In this document: positions 14,286 to 26,800 of the stretch, in pieces
Numbering within the stretch: the first letter of the stretch is position 1
Layout of the letters: every line of letters begins with the position of its first letter
NCBI RefSeq assembly: GCF_037042905.1
Contig: NC_087251.1
Span: 36,574,501-36,638,500, forward strand
Direction of reading: 5' to 3'
Origin: Lytechinus pictus
Taxonomy: Eukaryota > Echinodermata > Echinoidea > Temnopleuroida > Toxopneustidae
DNA length: 64,000 nt
Made by a program: the position numbers and the translations under genes
Notes under the pieces: model-generated
The model's input: the letters and a program-made list of their open reading frames with translations, nothing else
What the model was told of the DNA's origin: nothing
Databases searched by the model: none

Positions 14286-15800
14286 GTGGCAAATGAACGA
14301 AGTCGTTTTTTTTTAATTCCCAATTGGTCTAACTCGTCCTTGATTTTAAACATTTCACTCTTTTGCGTTCCCACATTTCACGTTTTTGTGTTCTCTAGCA
14401 GTTTAACGGTTTCTAATCGATATGCGCCAATAATGTCATTCAAAATTGTGAGGTAGCTGATACAATGCAAATGCAATGTAGAATTTGTTCGGTAGGCATT
14501 AATATCATTACTGGTTGAAAAATTCCACTTTTTGTTGATTCCTTGTGATTGCCTTCTAAAACGGTCGGACTTGGGGTAACGTTTGTTAAAGTATTCTTGC
14601 CCGAAATATTTCATTTCACTTCTACATCTTAATGTTCCTCAGCTATCTCGTGTCCCACATTCTGATACATAGATATTAAATCTTATCTTATTTAATTAAG
14701 ATCAATAATTTAGTTACATTTCAACAGAACAAAATACAGTTTTGATATTTCAAGGAAGAAGTAGAAAGTTCCTGAAAAGCAAGAACGCATTTTGACTGTT
14801 TATAATGAATATTGTTTACAGAACGCCACTATTTCCTGCGAAATTTCAATCACATCCGAAAGGTCGTGTATTTCTAGAAAGCTATGAACTCTACTCACAA
14901 GCCAATAACAATAATATATACGCTGAGCCACGATCCAATATCAAATACACCCCCCCCCCCACCCTTTAAGAGATACTTAAGTGCATCAACTTCCCATCTC
15001 TATTATTGCATGACGAATGGGATAAATATTTACGTGTTGGACATGATAACACCGTTTACTTTCACTATTCACTGTTCCAATATTATCAAGAGCCTAATAT
15101 TGATGGTCAATGTCATCTTGAAAAAGCCCATATTTTATACGTCAAGTGCTCGTAAAAGCTTACTTGATTCATCATTCATGGGGGTATTTGAGTATAGTTT
15201 CAGGGGCAAAGATTTACAACTATAATAACTTTGCTATTATGACAACGACTGTGAGGGCTCAAAATCCAATTCAAGTCCCCCCTCCCCTGGTCTTGGAACT
15301 CTTTTATTAATTTTTTTCGGGGGGGGGGTGTCAAGTGCCCCCAAGCCACCCTATATATACGACATGTATAGTATAGTATTATAGTATAGTATAGGGCCTA
15401 TACAAACGTACTTGAACATTGATGAGGATGAACATTTTCGTCTTAAAACACAGCTGCAAACGATGCATGATCTCGCGCCCTCTTTAGATGAAATGCAAGA
15501 CAACTTTAAAAATTGCAGATAAGATTTCTTCATGTCTACTTCCAGCATGGACCTTCCACTCTGAGTAGTAGGTCCGTGCTCCCAGGATAGAAACATTTCC
15601 AGTATTTAAAAACAAAATAATAATACAGGATCCACAAAGATATTTTCCAGAACAAGAGACAACGTTAAAAGGGCATTTCAATTGTCTCCGATTGTTGAAA
15701 TGCCATTACTGACGATATTTTTAGTGTAATGATGATACATATTTTGTTTATTGTATTGACTTAATTCTTTTGACCACACTGTACTTTTATGATTAGTATT

Positions 15801-16235
15801 TTGGCAATGCGACCAAGATCTATGATGTCACAGATGAACAACTCTCCCCTTTTGGACACTGAAAATATACCCCAAAACATCTCTTTTTGCTCATTCTAAT
15901 CATATGACAAACGATTCATCAATTATATAATGTTGTGAAACCTCTGTACTTGTCCTCTCATAAAGAGAACACCTCACCTTGTGATAGACTCTATAAAAGT
16001 GAGAATATAAGTGAAATAAGTACTAAAGTAATGAGGGAGTTGTACGTGTGTGACATCACAGATCTTGGTCGCATTGCCAATGGGAGGATCTACATGACAT
16101 TAGTGATCTCAATATTCAAATGATCACAACTTTCTTATTATTCATTCAATCTTCCTCAAACTTTCAACAATATGTTTCTTTGATTTTTCTCTTTGATATG
16201 GATTCAGCTGGTTTCAAGGGTTTCATTCTCCTTTA
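15801..16235 (+). mobile_element. Left-truncated copy of the TTAA foldback MITE
   Basis: Closely matches the inner left arm, core and whole right arm of the element at 18653-19242, ending CATTCTCCTTTAA. The outer left arm is missing: homology begins abruptly at TTGGCAATGCGACC. Confidence 0.8.
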
Positions 16236-16533
16236 AAGTTTGTGCAGAACACGAATGTCAAAAATGGCAAAAAGGTAGCTCCAAACATACATGTATATAG
16301 GCATATACCTAGTTATGTAGATTTTAAAGAGTCATGGAAACGGTTTGGAAGCAAATTCAACGTTATAAAAATGATCTGCAACATTTCCAAATCCTAAAGA
16401 AACATTAATTTTATGAATTTCTGATGTAAATGTAAGATCTTGCGATTTTTTTCGGCATTGCCATCCGTCCAACATGTTCGCATGGTCGTGAAAACTCAAT
16501 TTTAAAGTAAGGTTGGATGTATTACATGCTACT

Positions 16534-16635
16534 CAGTCACAACAACGAAACCGACTACAACCCGATCAATTATATGTCATTCGAAATAATGTATCAGCTT
16601 TGATCGGTTTGAAGTCGGTTTTGTTGATGTGACCG
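16534..16635 (+). mobile_element. CAGTCAC short MITE, copy 2
   Basis: The 102-bp element has CAGTCACAACAACGAAACCG at left and CGGTTTTGTTGATGTGACC at right, with the family's TGTCATTCGAAATAATGTA-type core. Confidence 0.7.
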
Positions 16636-16831
16636 TCCGTCACCCAAATCGCCTCAGAGAACTCAACACCATAATTTAGGTCAAGCGTCGCAAAAGCATG
16701 CGTGTAATCTGCGCTATTTAACACCGCATAACGAGTATGGGGCGTGTCGGGGAAAATGAGCACTTGAACCGACATCAAAAGGGTCCGCCGTGGAGAACGA
16801 CACGGCCAACGAGGAGGTCGCCATGGTGCCA

Positions 16832-16933
16832 CAGTGTCACCGGTGAAACCGACTCCAAACCGACCGATGGTATGTCATTGGAAATAACGTAAAATCTTTG
16901 ATCGGGCTGGAGTCGATTTTGCCAGTGTGACTG
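16832..16933 (+). mobile_element. CAGTCAC short MITE, copy 3
   Basis: The 102-bp element reads CAGTGTCACCGGTGAAACCG ... TTGCCAGTGTGACTG. It is about 200 bp from copy 2 in the same orientation and shares its core (TGTCATTGGAAATAACGTA). Confidence 0.7.
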
Positions 16934-17065
16934 TAGCATTAAGAACTATTCCCTTCAAAATATCTTCCAGTTTGGTAATAAGGGTCGGTTCAATGAGTGA
17001 ATAGGCAATTAAACCGATTCACTTTTACTCGGTTACTGCTGAGTGCACAGGCTGTCATTATCCCG

Positions 17066-17075
17066 GGTATATAAG
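17066..17075 (+). promoter_or_regulatory. Possible TATA box upstream of isthmin
   Basis: GGTATATAAG lies about 620 bp before the isthmin start codon. A possible acceptor (TCTCTTTCAG, near 17258) follows, so a 5' UTR intron cannot be excluded. Only the motif supports this. Confidence 0.2.
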
Positions 17076-17695
17076 ATTCGAACTTCTGATTTGAGAGATA
17101 ATTGTATTTGTGTCCATGATGATAAGCGTTATTCAATGTTGCAGTATTGTTTACAGAACTCCTATGAAACATGCTTTTTCATCAAATCAAATGTTATCCT
17201 TTTCATAGAGCAATTATCATTTTGCGAAGTAATATTTTATTCTTCTTTTCTCTTTCAGGTTCTTCTGAAGAGTTCAGTTCCTCTTAAGAGTTCACTTTCG
17301 TCATCCCTTTTTGCTGGCAATTGGAGCGGTGTCTCCATGTAAAGGAAAGCAGACGGTTCGCCGTGTAGGAACATCCTAGTGATGGTGACGAATATTTTCC
17401 TTCTCTATGCACAACAAAGATCTTCGTCGGGATTACAGAGGAATGGAAAATAAACCACAATTTCAACTTGTCACTGTTTATTATATAGAAATGAAATATC
17501 ACGACAAAGGATTCCTCATTCGTAACCACAAGCATTTATAATCCAGCATAGCATTTAACTTTGAAAGTTAGTCATAATTTTTGGAAAAATTATCGGAATA
17601 ACTTCCCCAGTGGCCGTGGGCGATTGTACGACACGCATTGTATGGAGAATGGTGGTGATTACATCAAACTGTGATGCAACGTCGGGCAAGTGATT

Positions 17696-17800
17696 ATGGC
17701 GATGAACATTGCGTCCTCATGGCCGTACCTACTCCCTCTAGCCATCTTTGTAATGACCTGCTGGGCCATAGTGATCCCGGGACTAGTCGCTCCTTTGCAG
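17696..17800 (+). CDS. ISM: Isthmin exon 1: signal peptide
   Basis: The 35 codons start at an ATG with A at -3 and G at +4, a strong Kozak context; a second in-frame ATG follows at 17702. An in-frame TGA at 17672 bounds the frame upstream. The peptide has a short polar start, then a hydrophobic core ([10 protein letters not shown]...[10 protein letters not shown]), as expected for a secretory signal. The donor is CAG|GTAAGA, phase 0. No other frame here yields a signal peptide joining correctly to exon 2. Confidence 0.85.
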
Positions 17801-20800
17801 GTAAGATAAACCATGATGATGAACATTCAAACAAGAAGGCGAAAAGGCCTTTCAAAAAGTTAAGGCCATATTTCACCAAAAAATACATCTCTGCAGCGCC
17901 TCAGAGACTACGGTTGCGGAGACGTCTCTGCGGAATCTCAAAGCGGTCTCCGTGTGCTTTATGCATGGTGACAATCACTTTGCCAGACGTCGCGGGGATG
18001 TTGCTGTAAATTCTCAAAGTAGTCGCTGCGACGTCCCGGGAACATCTCTGAGACGTCGTTGCAACAACGAAAAGTCCCCGAGGCGTACAGAGACTAAACA
18101 TCACCACGACTGTCGGGTAAAGTCCTTGTCACCTTGTCTTGAGAAGTGGAGATGCCGCAGAGACTTCTCCTTTGTTCAGACCGAATAAACTTATATGTAG
18201 GAGACGTCTCCGCGATCGTAATCTCTGGCGTAGTATCTTTTGGTGAGATAGGGCCTAGAAGAAGAAATCAGAAAAAGATTATGGTAATAAAAAAATCACT
18301 TTGGAGGCTTCGCGATACGTTTTTTTTTTGTGGAAAATAATTATGTTTGGTCCTGAAAAGACGATCTAAACTCGACGTCTCTGCAAGTATGTTTTTGCCT
18401 TTTTCAGGAGAGTGATAACAATAATAACATGTTGTGGATTTCAGTAATATATATTCATGGTCTTCAAAAGGGCCTTACATAATAAGATGTAAAATTTTCT
18501 TCATTCTGGGATTCTGAGCACCTGGCTTGAAAACGGAAGGTTCCATTTCGTTCTTTTCGTCTTGGCGCTCGAACGACTCGGCCAAGAATACAAATTAATT
18601 CTACAAGGAACGATAAGAGAACGTTCTGTTAAAGATTTGTGGAAAAAAACGCTTAAAGGAGAATGAAACTCTTGGAGCAAGTTAGCTTTTGTGAAAGCAG
18701 AAAAATCAAAGAATAAGATCAACAAAGGTTTGAGTAAAATAGGACTAGCAATAGAAGAGTTATGAGCATTTGAATGTCGAGATCACTAATGCTATGGAGA
18801 TCCTCTATTGGCAATGCGACCAAGATCTATGATGTCACAGATGAACAACTCTCCCCTTTTGGACACTGAAAATATACCCCAAAACATCTCTTTTTGCTCA
18901 TTCTAATCATATGACAAACGATTCATCAATGATATAATGTTGTGAAACCTCTGTACTTGTCCTCTCATAAAGAGAACACCTCACCTTGTGATAGACTCTA
19001 TAAAAGTGAGAATATAAGTGAAATAAGTATTAAAGTAATGAGGGAGTTGTACGTGTGTGACATCACAGATCTTGGTCGCGTTGCCAATGGAGGATCTACA
19101 TGGCATAAGTGATCTCAATATTCAAATGCTCATAACTTTCTTATTATTCATTCAATCTTCCTCAAACTTTCAACAATATGTTTCTTTGATTTTTCTCTAT
19201 GATATGGATTCAGCCGGTTTCAAGGGTTTCATTCTCCTTTAATAACCTCATGTATAATTTGTTTCCACGATTTATTTCCATTAACGCATAAGTGCCGGCT
19301 ATTATAAGTATATTTTGTACATAGAGCTTGCATCAATAGGAAAAGAGCTATGAAATTATAATTTCCTTAAGTAATGATTTCCATTCTGTTATTCTATTTT
19401 TTGTGTGAAATATGATTTTAATTTCGTTGGTAACAATTCAAATAAAATCTTTTCTTTTCGTTTTCAAGATTCATCTTCAGAGGAGAGCTGTTCCAGAGAG
19501 CACCACAGACTCGCATTTAAATGTTCGAGACAAAAACCGCGATGCCCAACCCCAAAAGCCCAGGTTAGGTAGCACAGAACGTACGAGAATGGCCACGACA
19601 TTCAGTGATAACTTTTTGTCGGACCACAGCGACAGAACTTCAGGGAAAACCAGTAGAAAATTAAATAGTCAAATCGAAAGGACGAGCACCGTGAAAAATT
19701 TAGTTTTATCTAAACCTGTGAATGACAAAGAGACGAACCGCGAAGCCATTGTGACGCAATCTTACGCGGAAGGGTTCGTGGGATGGGATGACGGGGTCAG
19801 AACAGACGTGCCGTCACAATCAGATCTTTATATTGATATGAATGAATATTATACATATGATTACGATGATTATCCTATGGATGATGACGACGAGGAGGAG
19901 GAGGATGATGAGGAGGAAGACATAGATTTAGTGATGGAGATGCGGAGCAAGAAAGACGCAAATACCATGAGGACAGAGGAGTTGAGATCTCTCCAAAGAT
20001 TAGCTGAGCTTGCGACCCTCTCAAATCCAGACTTGGGATTTGTTAATCTCATCACGCCTAATCCGGACCTCGATATCACCATCGAGGTGGTGACTGACGA
20101 CGACGATGACGAAGCGGCGGCTGAGATCGATAACCGGTTACCGGGTGACGATCGCCCATCGAGACCACGGCCACCTCCTCCTTCGCCCCAGCCTGAGCAT
20201 CGAGGGAGAGACTCGGGGAGGAGGAAGGGCAAGGGGCGAAAGAATAATCAAAATCGGAACAATAACCGTGGAAATCAGAAGCCGTCACGTCCATCGGAAA
20301 ATACCAATAGCAATACCTCAAGTTCGTTTGATATGACGCTCTTTCACCTTATCAGACACACTGGATATCTGGACGGCGAAAATGGTATGATTTTTATTTA
20401 GATTGAAACCTTGAGAGAAAACAGATATTTTGTTTAAATTGGAAATCTTAAAGTGGAAAAACGTTGGGAATATAATATAAAAGACGGTTTAGCAGAAATT
20501 CGTTAAAGAATAAATGGATTATGATTTTTTTATATTTTGGGTTCTTTAAGCCAAATTCTTAGAAAATCATTTAAACGCGTACCAACTCATAAATCAATAC
20601 TTGCTTCTATGATAAAGTCATTTTTAGTCATCTTTCCAAGTTTCGGAACGACATTTCTTTATATAAAAATCGATTTATTTTATTGTCCTCCTGCATATTT
20701 TTTTTTTAATCCTGCAGACTGGACAAGCGATGTTTTTTATGCAGGTTTCCTCATTAAATTGTCTTTGAATTCAAATCGAAGTATTATTTAATTTAGATGA

Positions 20801-23800
20801 ATGATGCCGTATTTATATACCATGTTGAATCTTCTGATGTTATATTGTTTTTGTATTATGTTCCCATGTGAAATACGTAAAATAAAGTCAAATTCAAATA
20901 AAAAAGGGGGAGTTTATGTTATTCACGTTGGACAGCGTATCACATGCGACGTTACAAATTCATAATTCTCGTATTCTTTGACGGAATTTTATCAAATGTT
21001 CACCTTTATTTTTCTCACTTTTTGTTCTGATTTTATTAAAACGAACTTGTCAGTAGGATAGACATCCCTTTCAAACGGTATACTCATGTTTTGATAATTT
21101 TCATCCGTATAATAAGGATCCGGTAAAGAAATACTTCCCAAAATGTCTGAATTTCATGCGACTGATTTTACAAAAGGAATTTTACTGAATCCAAAATCAT
21201 AGCGGTAGCACACTTGGTAAATTGGATACTTTGAAACTAATGGTATATGATACATTTGTGACATATCAAGGACGTGTTTCTAATGACTGATTGAAATATT
21301 AATCAATAAAAAACTTAATGAAAGTTTTGTACATTCGCTACATGAACAAGAACACACAGGACACAATATCGAGAATGCCCTTTTTTCCTTCTGTCAAAGC
21401 AAAATTTGAAGGTTTTTTCTGGTTTCCTCAGCCAAACAGCAACTTCCGACAAGACAAGCTTCTCCCGTTTGCTGTACTACTTATTTTCATTATAATCAAT
21501 TTGTTGTTTAGTGTGTAAACAGCCATACTGTTCTCTGTGGTTTTGGCATTGAATTGAGGCGTCATTTTTACATTCCTTCGTCACCCGACGTTTCCTGTCT
21601 GAAATTTCAAAGTAGAGCACATGCGTATAATTTTTAGTAAGATTTTGTTAGATTTTGATTCCTAACGAATTCACCTCTTCTAAATAGAAAAAAAAATCGT
21701 GATTTAGGCCAGAAACAAGTTTCCTTGTGATCCGAAAATGTCTTTATTTGCTAATGCTACTTAACTCCGAGTAGAAATGGCACTCCCACCTACATACTCT
21801 TAAAATAAGCACGTGATTGTATTTTTTAATTACAAATCAGTTTCGTCGCTTTATACGTCCTTTTTTGTAGGATAATTTTCAAGTTTCATTCGACAACTAT
21901 TTTGAAATAATTCAATTTTACAAAATGATTTGACAAAAGAAAACCGAGGGCATTTTAATTTAAGATTACACTCTCGTATCACGATAAGAACGGGATATAA
22001 ATTATTATGCCCTGAAAACAAATTGATATTTGATTGAAAAAAAAACCCAGAATACCAAAAATATGGTTCAACTTTGCACTTGTCTTAAAGGTGCCCTTAA
22101 TTGATATTTTTGAAGGCGTGAACTTGAACTTTCTTAAACACTATATAGCCGATTTTGGTAGAATTGGCCGTGTGGGTGCCCAGTGAAAATATGTGTAATA
22201 TTCACAAAATTCTAAGTAACTTTTAGTATAATGAACTTCAAAGTGTGTCAGTTGGTGTCGCGGTCATTTGAGGTGGAATTCTTGACATAGCAATAGTTTG
22301 CTTGAAGCCTTAGGCACATCAGTGGTAACGATATCTTTCACTGTGACCTGATAAGGACATGCACACTTCGGCGATATTTTTAGTACCTTCAGAGGATATT
22401 TTACACTTTGTCAGATAAAAATGGTTCAATTTACTTCATATCATCTAATGATATGAACTACGTGGTGTTGGTCCAAATTTATATTTGATAAAATGGGGTA
22501 ATGGGAAAATAAGACAAAATGGGACATTGGTTAAATGGCAATTATACTTAATTGTTAGTAGAAGAATTGTTTGTAGACTTACTGAGGGTTAGACCATGTG
22601 CGATGATACCAAACGAAATTACTATAGAAATATCTAACTGGTTCTTCGACCTCTAACATCGAAATATATTTTAATATTGAGTCGCTTGCATTATCTTCAT
22701 GATTGAATTAAAAAGATCCAACTATATGAGTTACGTCACATATTTATATGTCTTATGCATCTTTGATCAACACTTACTGAGATATCCTACCCATTTTATT
22801 TATTTAAAATCTAAAGGTGGTATATAGCTGTCGAATTTTTTTCAGTCGCCGATTCTTCCTGAACAAGTTATATCTTCACTTCTAAACTATGCAGCGCCAT
22901 CTCTTTGTATTTGTTTCTTTAAAAAGTGTCCCTTCTTTGTATTTATTTCTTAAAAGGTGCTACTTGAGCACATATCTTACAAATTAAGGGATTAAAAATC
23001 AGAGAGTTACATATCTAATCTTGAATTACAATGATGGCATGCAATTTCGGGGGCTCTACCATCAAGGCTACCTACTCGTCGCATGCAAACACATTCTGTA
23101 TCGTAGGATAACTGTAAATATTTGTTTACTTTGCTTTGAACCCAACAGAATCTCAGGGGCTCTCTTTTTAAGACAACGAGGGCGACTCATTAATAAAGAA
23201 ATAGGCACAGTTGTCCATTGCTCACCGATGTTTATTTCCCCTACTCCTCTGCATACTTTTCACGAGCACTTTAATGAAATGAGTTGGGGTACGACGACTA
23301 CAGCCCACAACTGACGAATACACCAACACCTTTGTTTTATGACCTACATGTACCACCTGCACCTACACCATTCCTTCACCCTTGATTCTTGATAAGGTTC
23401 ATTCGTAATCTAATACCACTCCATTATAATTTCTTTGGTATTTCCCATTACCATGGTTACAGGTGAGTCTTCAGCAGCTGGGTTAGGTGAGTGGAGCTCG
23501 TGGTCATCGTGCTCCTCACCATGCGGCGGAGGAAAACGAGAACGAACTCGACCTTGTGGGTTGCAGTGCCGTACTACAGAAAGACAGGAGTGCAATAAAC
23601 ACATATGCTCTGGTAGGTTGATGGGTATTCAATTCGTGAGCTGGTGTGATTGGGCTGCTGCCCCCCCCCCCCCACACACACACACACACACGTACAAAAA
23701 GTTCGCTTTTTTGTATTATTATTAGTAGGGGGTTTATATTTATTTAGATGATTTTTTTATTGTTAAATGAAATACATGTTAATTTTGTATCAATCAATCA

Positions 23801-26800
23801 ATAAATCTTACGCTCATCTACAATTTGTGCAGTATTAGCTCTAACTCGTGTAATATTCCTGGTATCCCATTCTGAGCCATTCAGCATGTCCAGTGTTTAA
23901 ATGACATTTTGAATTTTTCTTCACTTTGCAGGGTCCTCCATGACGTCAGAATCAGAGAACGATTTCGACGCGAGCGACCTCCCCAGTGCAACAAGGTCCA
24001 ATCAGGGATTCGTCATCAACCAGGGTTTCACCATCGATGTCGTTGACGAGATCGCCGACTCCATCGACAGTTCTGACTTCGGTAAGCTTGCAAAAATAAC
24101 AGATTATTATTGCTTTATATTTCATATAGTCCAATTTCCATTGAGATAAATATCATTTTTCTTATCTTGAAGTCCCGCCGGCATATTTGTTCTCTTCCAA
24201 CCCGTTTGTCCCGTTTTCTTTCCACAAATAACCAAAAAACCTTGAAAAATCTGCAAATTGAAGTCTTGCAAATATATACATTCGAACACGTAACTTTGTC
24301 TGTTTGTCATTGTGAACGCAAGGATTACCCACATTGTGCCACGGTGACGAGAAGCTCGAGTCGTTGTATATTCCATTTCGTGTAAAATAAAGCTTATTTT
24401 GACAACGGGGAAAATTTAAGAAAAAAAATAAAATACTTATTAAAGAAAAAAACAGCGTCCGTCCTTGAATGAGTATTTCTTACTACTGCACATAAGGTCC
24501 GATTTACGAGTTGAGTCCCTTAATGATATCTAAAGTTTTACGAATTTTTAGAGTTCATTTACATCCGCCTCGCTTATTTTTCTTCGAATCTGTCCTCGGT
24601 CGAGCCGAATATTCCATGTCTGAACATGGTAATGAGTTTTAATCGGCTGTAATACATTTCCCCTGAGTTCATTGCTTCATTTGAGCTAGAGCGGCCGAAA
24701 TATATCAAGGGGTTGCTGGTCGCCCGAAGGAATCATAAATAAACCGTCGAATTTGGGTCAAAAGAAATACAAACGGATGTTTTTGTTGCGAGGGAAATTG
24801 GGCTAAGGACCGCAGGTAGCAAAAAATATGTCGAGGGGAGATTTGAAGTTCAATGACTGAGACTGCTTAGCGGGATGGTAAAGGGGTATTAATTTTGGTT
24901 CTTCGTTGTGTACTTGGTTTTGATTTCAGTCTACTGCGCAATGAGGTATAACTGAAAGTGTTCATTGACCTTTCAAAATGACGGTATAGGCCTGAACTGA
25001 TGCAGGCTTTTCACCATAGCCCATTCTATTTGATCTGTGATTATGCAATGTACCCTTGTCTAAAATTGTTTCTTTTTAGAACGGTAATTATTTGACCTCA
25101 AATTTCAAATAAGGTACGTGTGTGGGTGAGTGGGTGCACTTGTGTGTGGGTTGGGTGTGTGTAGTTTGGCATTTTACAGATTGTCATATGAATTATGTAC
25201 GCTTATTGGAGCGACCCTTAACCTTACCGTAATTCCGAAAGTTTGGGGATATGCCTAAGTCTATTGCTGAGGATCGAACCCCTGACTCTAAATAGTCGGC
25301 ACCTCTTTAGTCCGGCAGTGAAGTGTGAGTTAGGCCACTCGACGGCGGTACCTCTACACTCTTAAAAAAGATTGGTCAGAGTATCCAATCTATTGGTGAA
25401 TATGTGTCTGAACGATAAAAATTGTCAATATCAACAACAATTCTGGTAGATTTTAACCAATAAATGAGCGATTTTGACCCTTTTTTTAGGTCTGGCACGT
25501 AGGCCCTATATTCACCAACACATTGGTTATTATGACCAATCCTTTTTAAGAGTACACATGTCAAATAACGTGTTATGTATGAGGCTACTAGCCTCATACA
25601 TGGACTTTGCTCTGTTTCTCTCTTGATATCTGATAGAATGCATGGTCAATGTTTAACTCCGAACCGATACCCCATGATCTTGTAATGGATTTATCAGACC
25701 AACTCCCTGATCAGAAACAACTCCACAATCCTGTGTTATGGTAATCGGTAGTTAATAGCGATTTTTTCACTCAGCATCCTACAGAGGATTCAAGAACGCA
25801 GTAAAAGTAAATGTATTGCATATGCCCGTCAAATGACAAAGAACACCTGGGACTCGAGTCTATATCGAAAATTTGAGAACCGGAACAGCAGACTCGTCTA
25901 AAGACTCTAAAGTTTCGGACTAAAAATCGCAAATAAAAACTATGTCGTTTTTCCAGATTCAAGGACTGAACTGCTCTTTTGATTCCCAAATTTTCGACAA
26001 TGACTTCTTGCTTATTCTTTGTCATGACTGGCATTTGACAATTAATACATTGACATTGAATCGTCCGAACGTCGCTTTGCAAAACTGCGTAATGACCGAG
26101 TCCAAGGATGTTCTGGAGCAGGTAGCCTATAGAATTTTCGTAATGCTATTCACACCGGCAAAACCGTCTCCAGACCGGATGTCATCATTACCATTAAAAC
26201 CTTCGGAGTTGGTTTCTTTGGTGTGACTGAATCATAAGACCACGACATAAGCCAATGCTAATGAAGATCCAGTCTTTCTGCAATTGATGATAGTTGGTTT
26301 TCTTTATCTTTGGTTATTTCAGATAGCTGCGAAGAATGGATGCAGTGTCGTAGTGAGAAGCTGGTGTCCTACCTGTCCCGTCTGGATGACCTTCCGAGCT
26401 GTCCCTGCCACTTCCCAACCAACAACGCCATCGTGGATCCTCAGCAAGGCCGCGAGTTCCATTGGATTCAACAAGACCCTGAGGCATCCCGACTGGATAT
26501 CTACAAGCCGACCGCCAGTAGCTGTATCCAATCGGTACGCTCCTATCGCAGTACGTCGCTCGCCTCGCAGCAGTGCTGCTACGACGCCAATCAGCGGTTG
26601 ATCACCAGAGGCCAAGGGGCTGGTACGCCTCAGCTCATCACGGCACAGATTTCTCGAGAGCTGCATTACAAGATCGACATCCTGCCCTGGATCATATGCA
26701 AAGGAGACTGGACCAAGTACAATCGGATCAGGCAGCCTAATAACGGCAGAGAATGCGAAGAGATTCCAGATTTGCAGACATTTCTTTCTCAGGTTGAAGA

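Noticed and set aside
17671-18009. 112-codon + frame beginning just before isthmin exon 1
   Set aside because: Different frame from the signal peptide and runs through the donor into intronic repeat; kept only as a possible upstream ATG effect.
19870-20321. Ser-rich and other minus-strand frames over isthmin exon 2
   Set aside because: Antisense of Asp/Glu codons; the sense frame is supported by splice phases on both sides.
25942-26226. Open frame present in both units before the AMOP exon (25942 and 36795)
   Set aside because: Most differences between copies change amino acids, it overlaps a MITE and lies in an intron; looks non-coding.
26284-26601. 105-codon + frame overlapping exon 5A (also 37153-37470)
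   Set aside because: Alternate frame of the AMOP exon starting in the intron; no domain and no splice logic.
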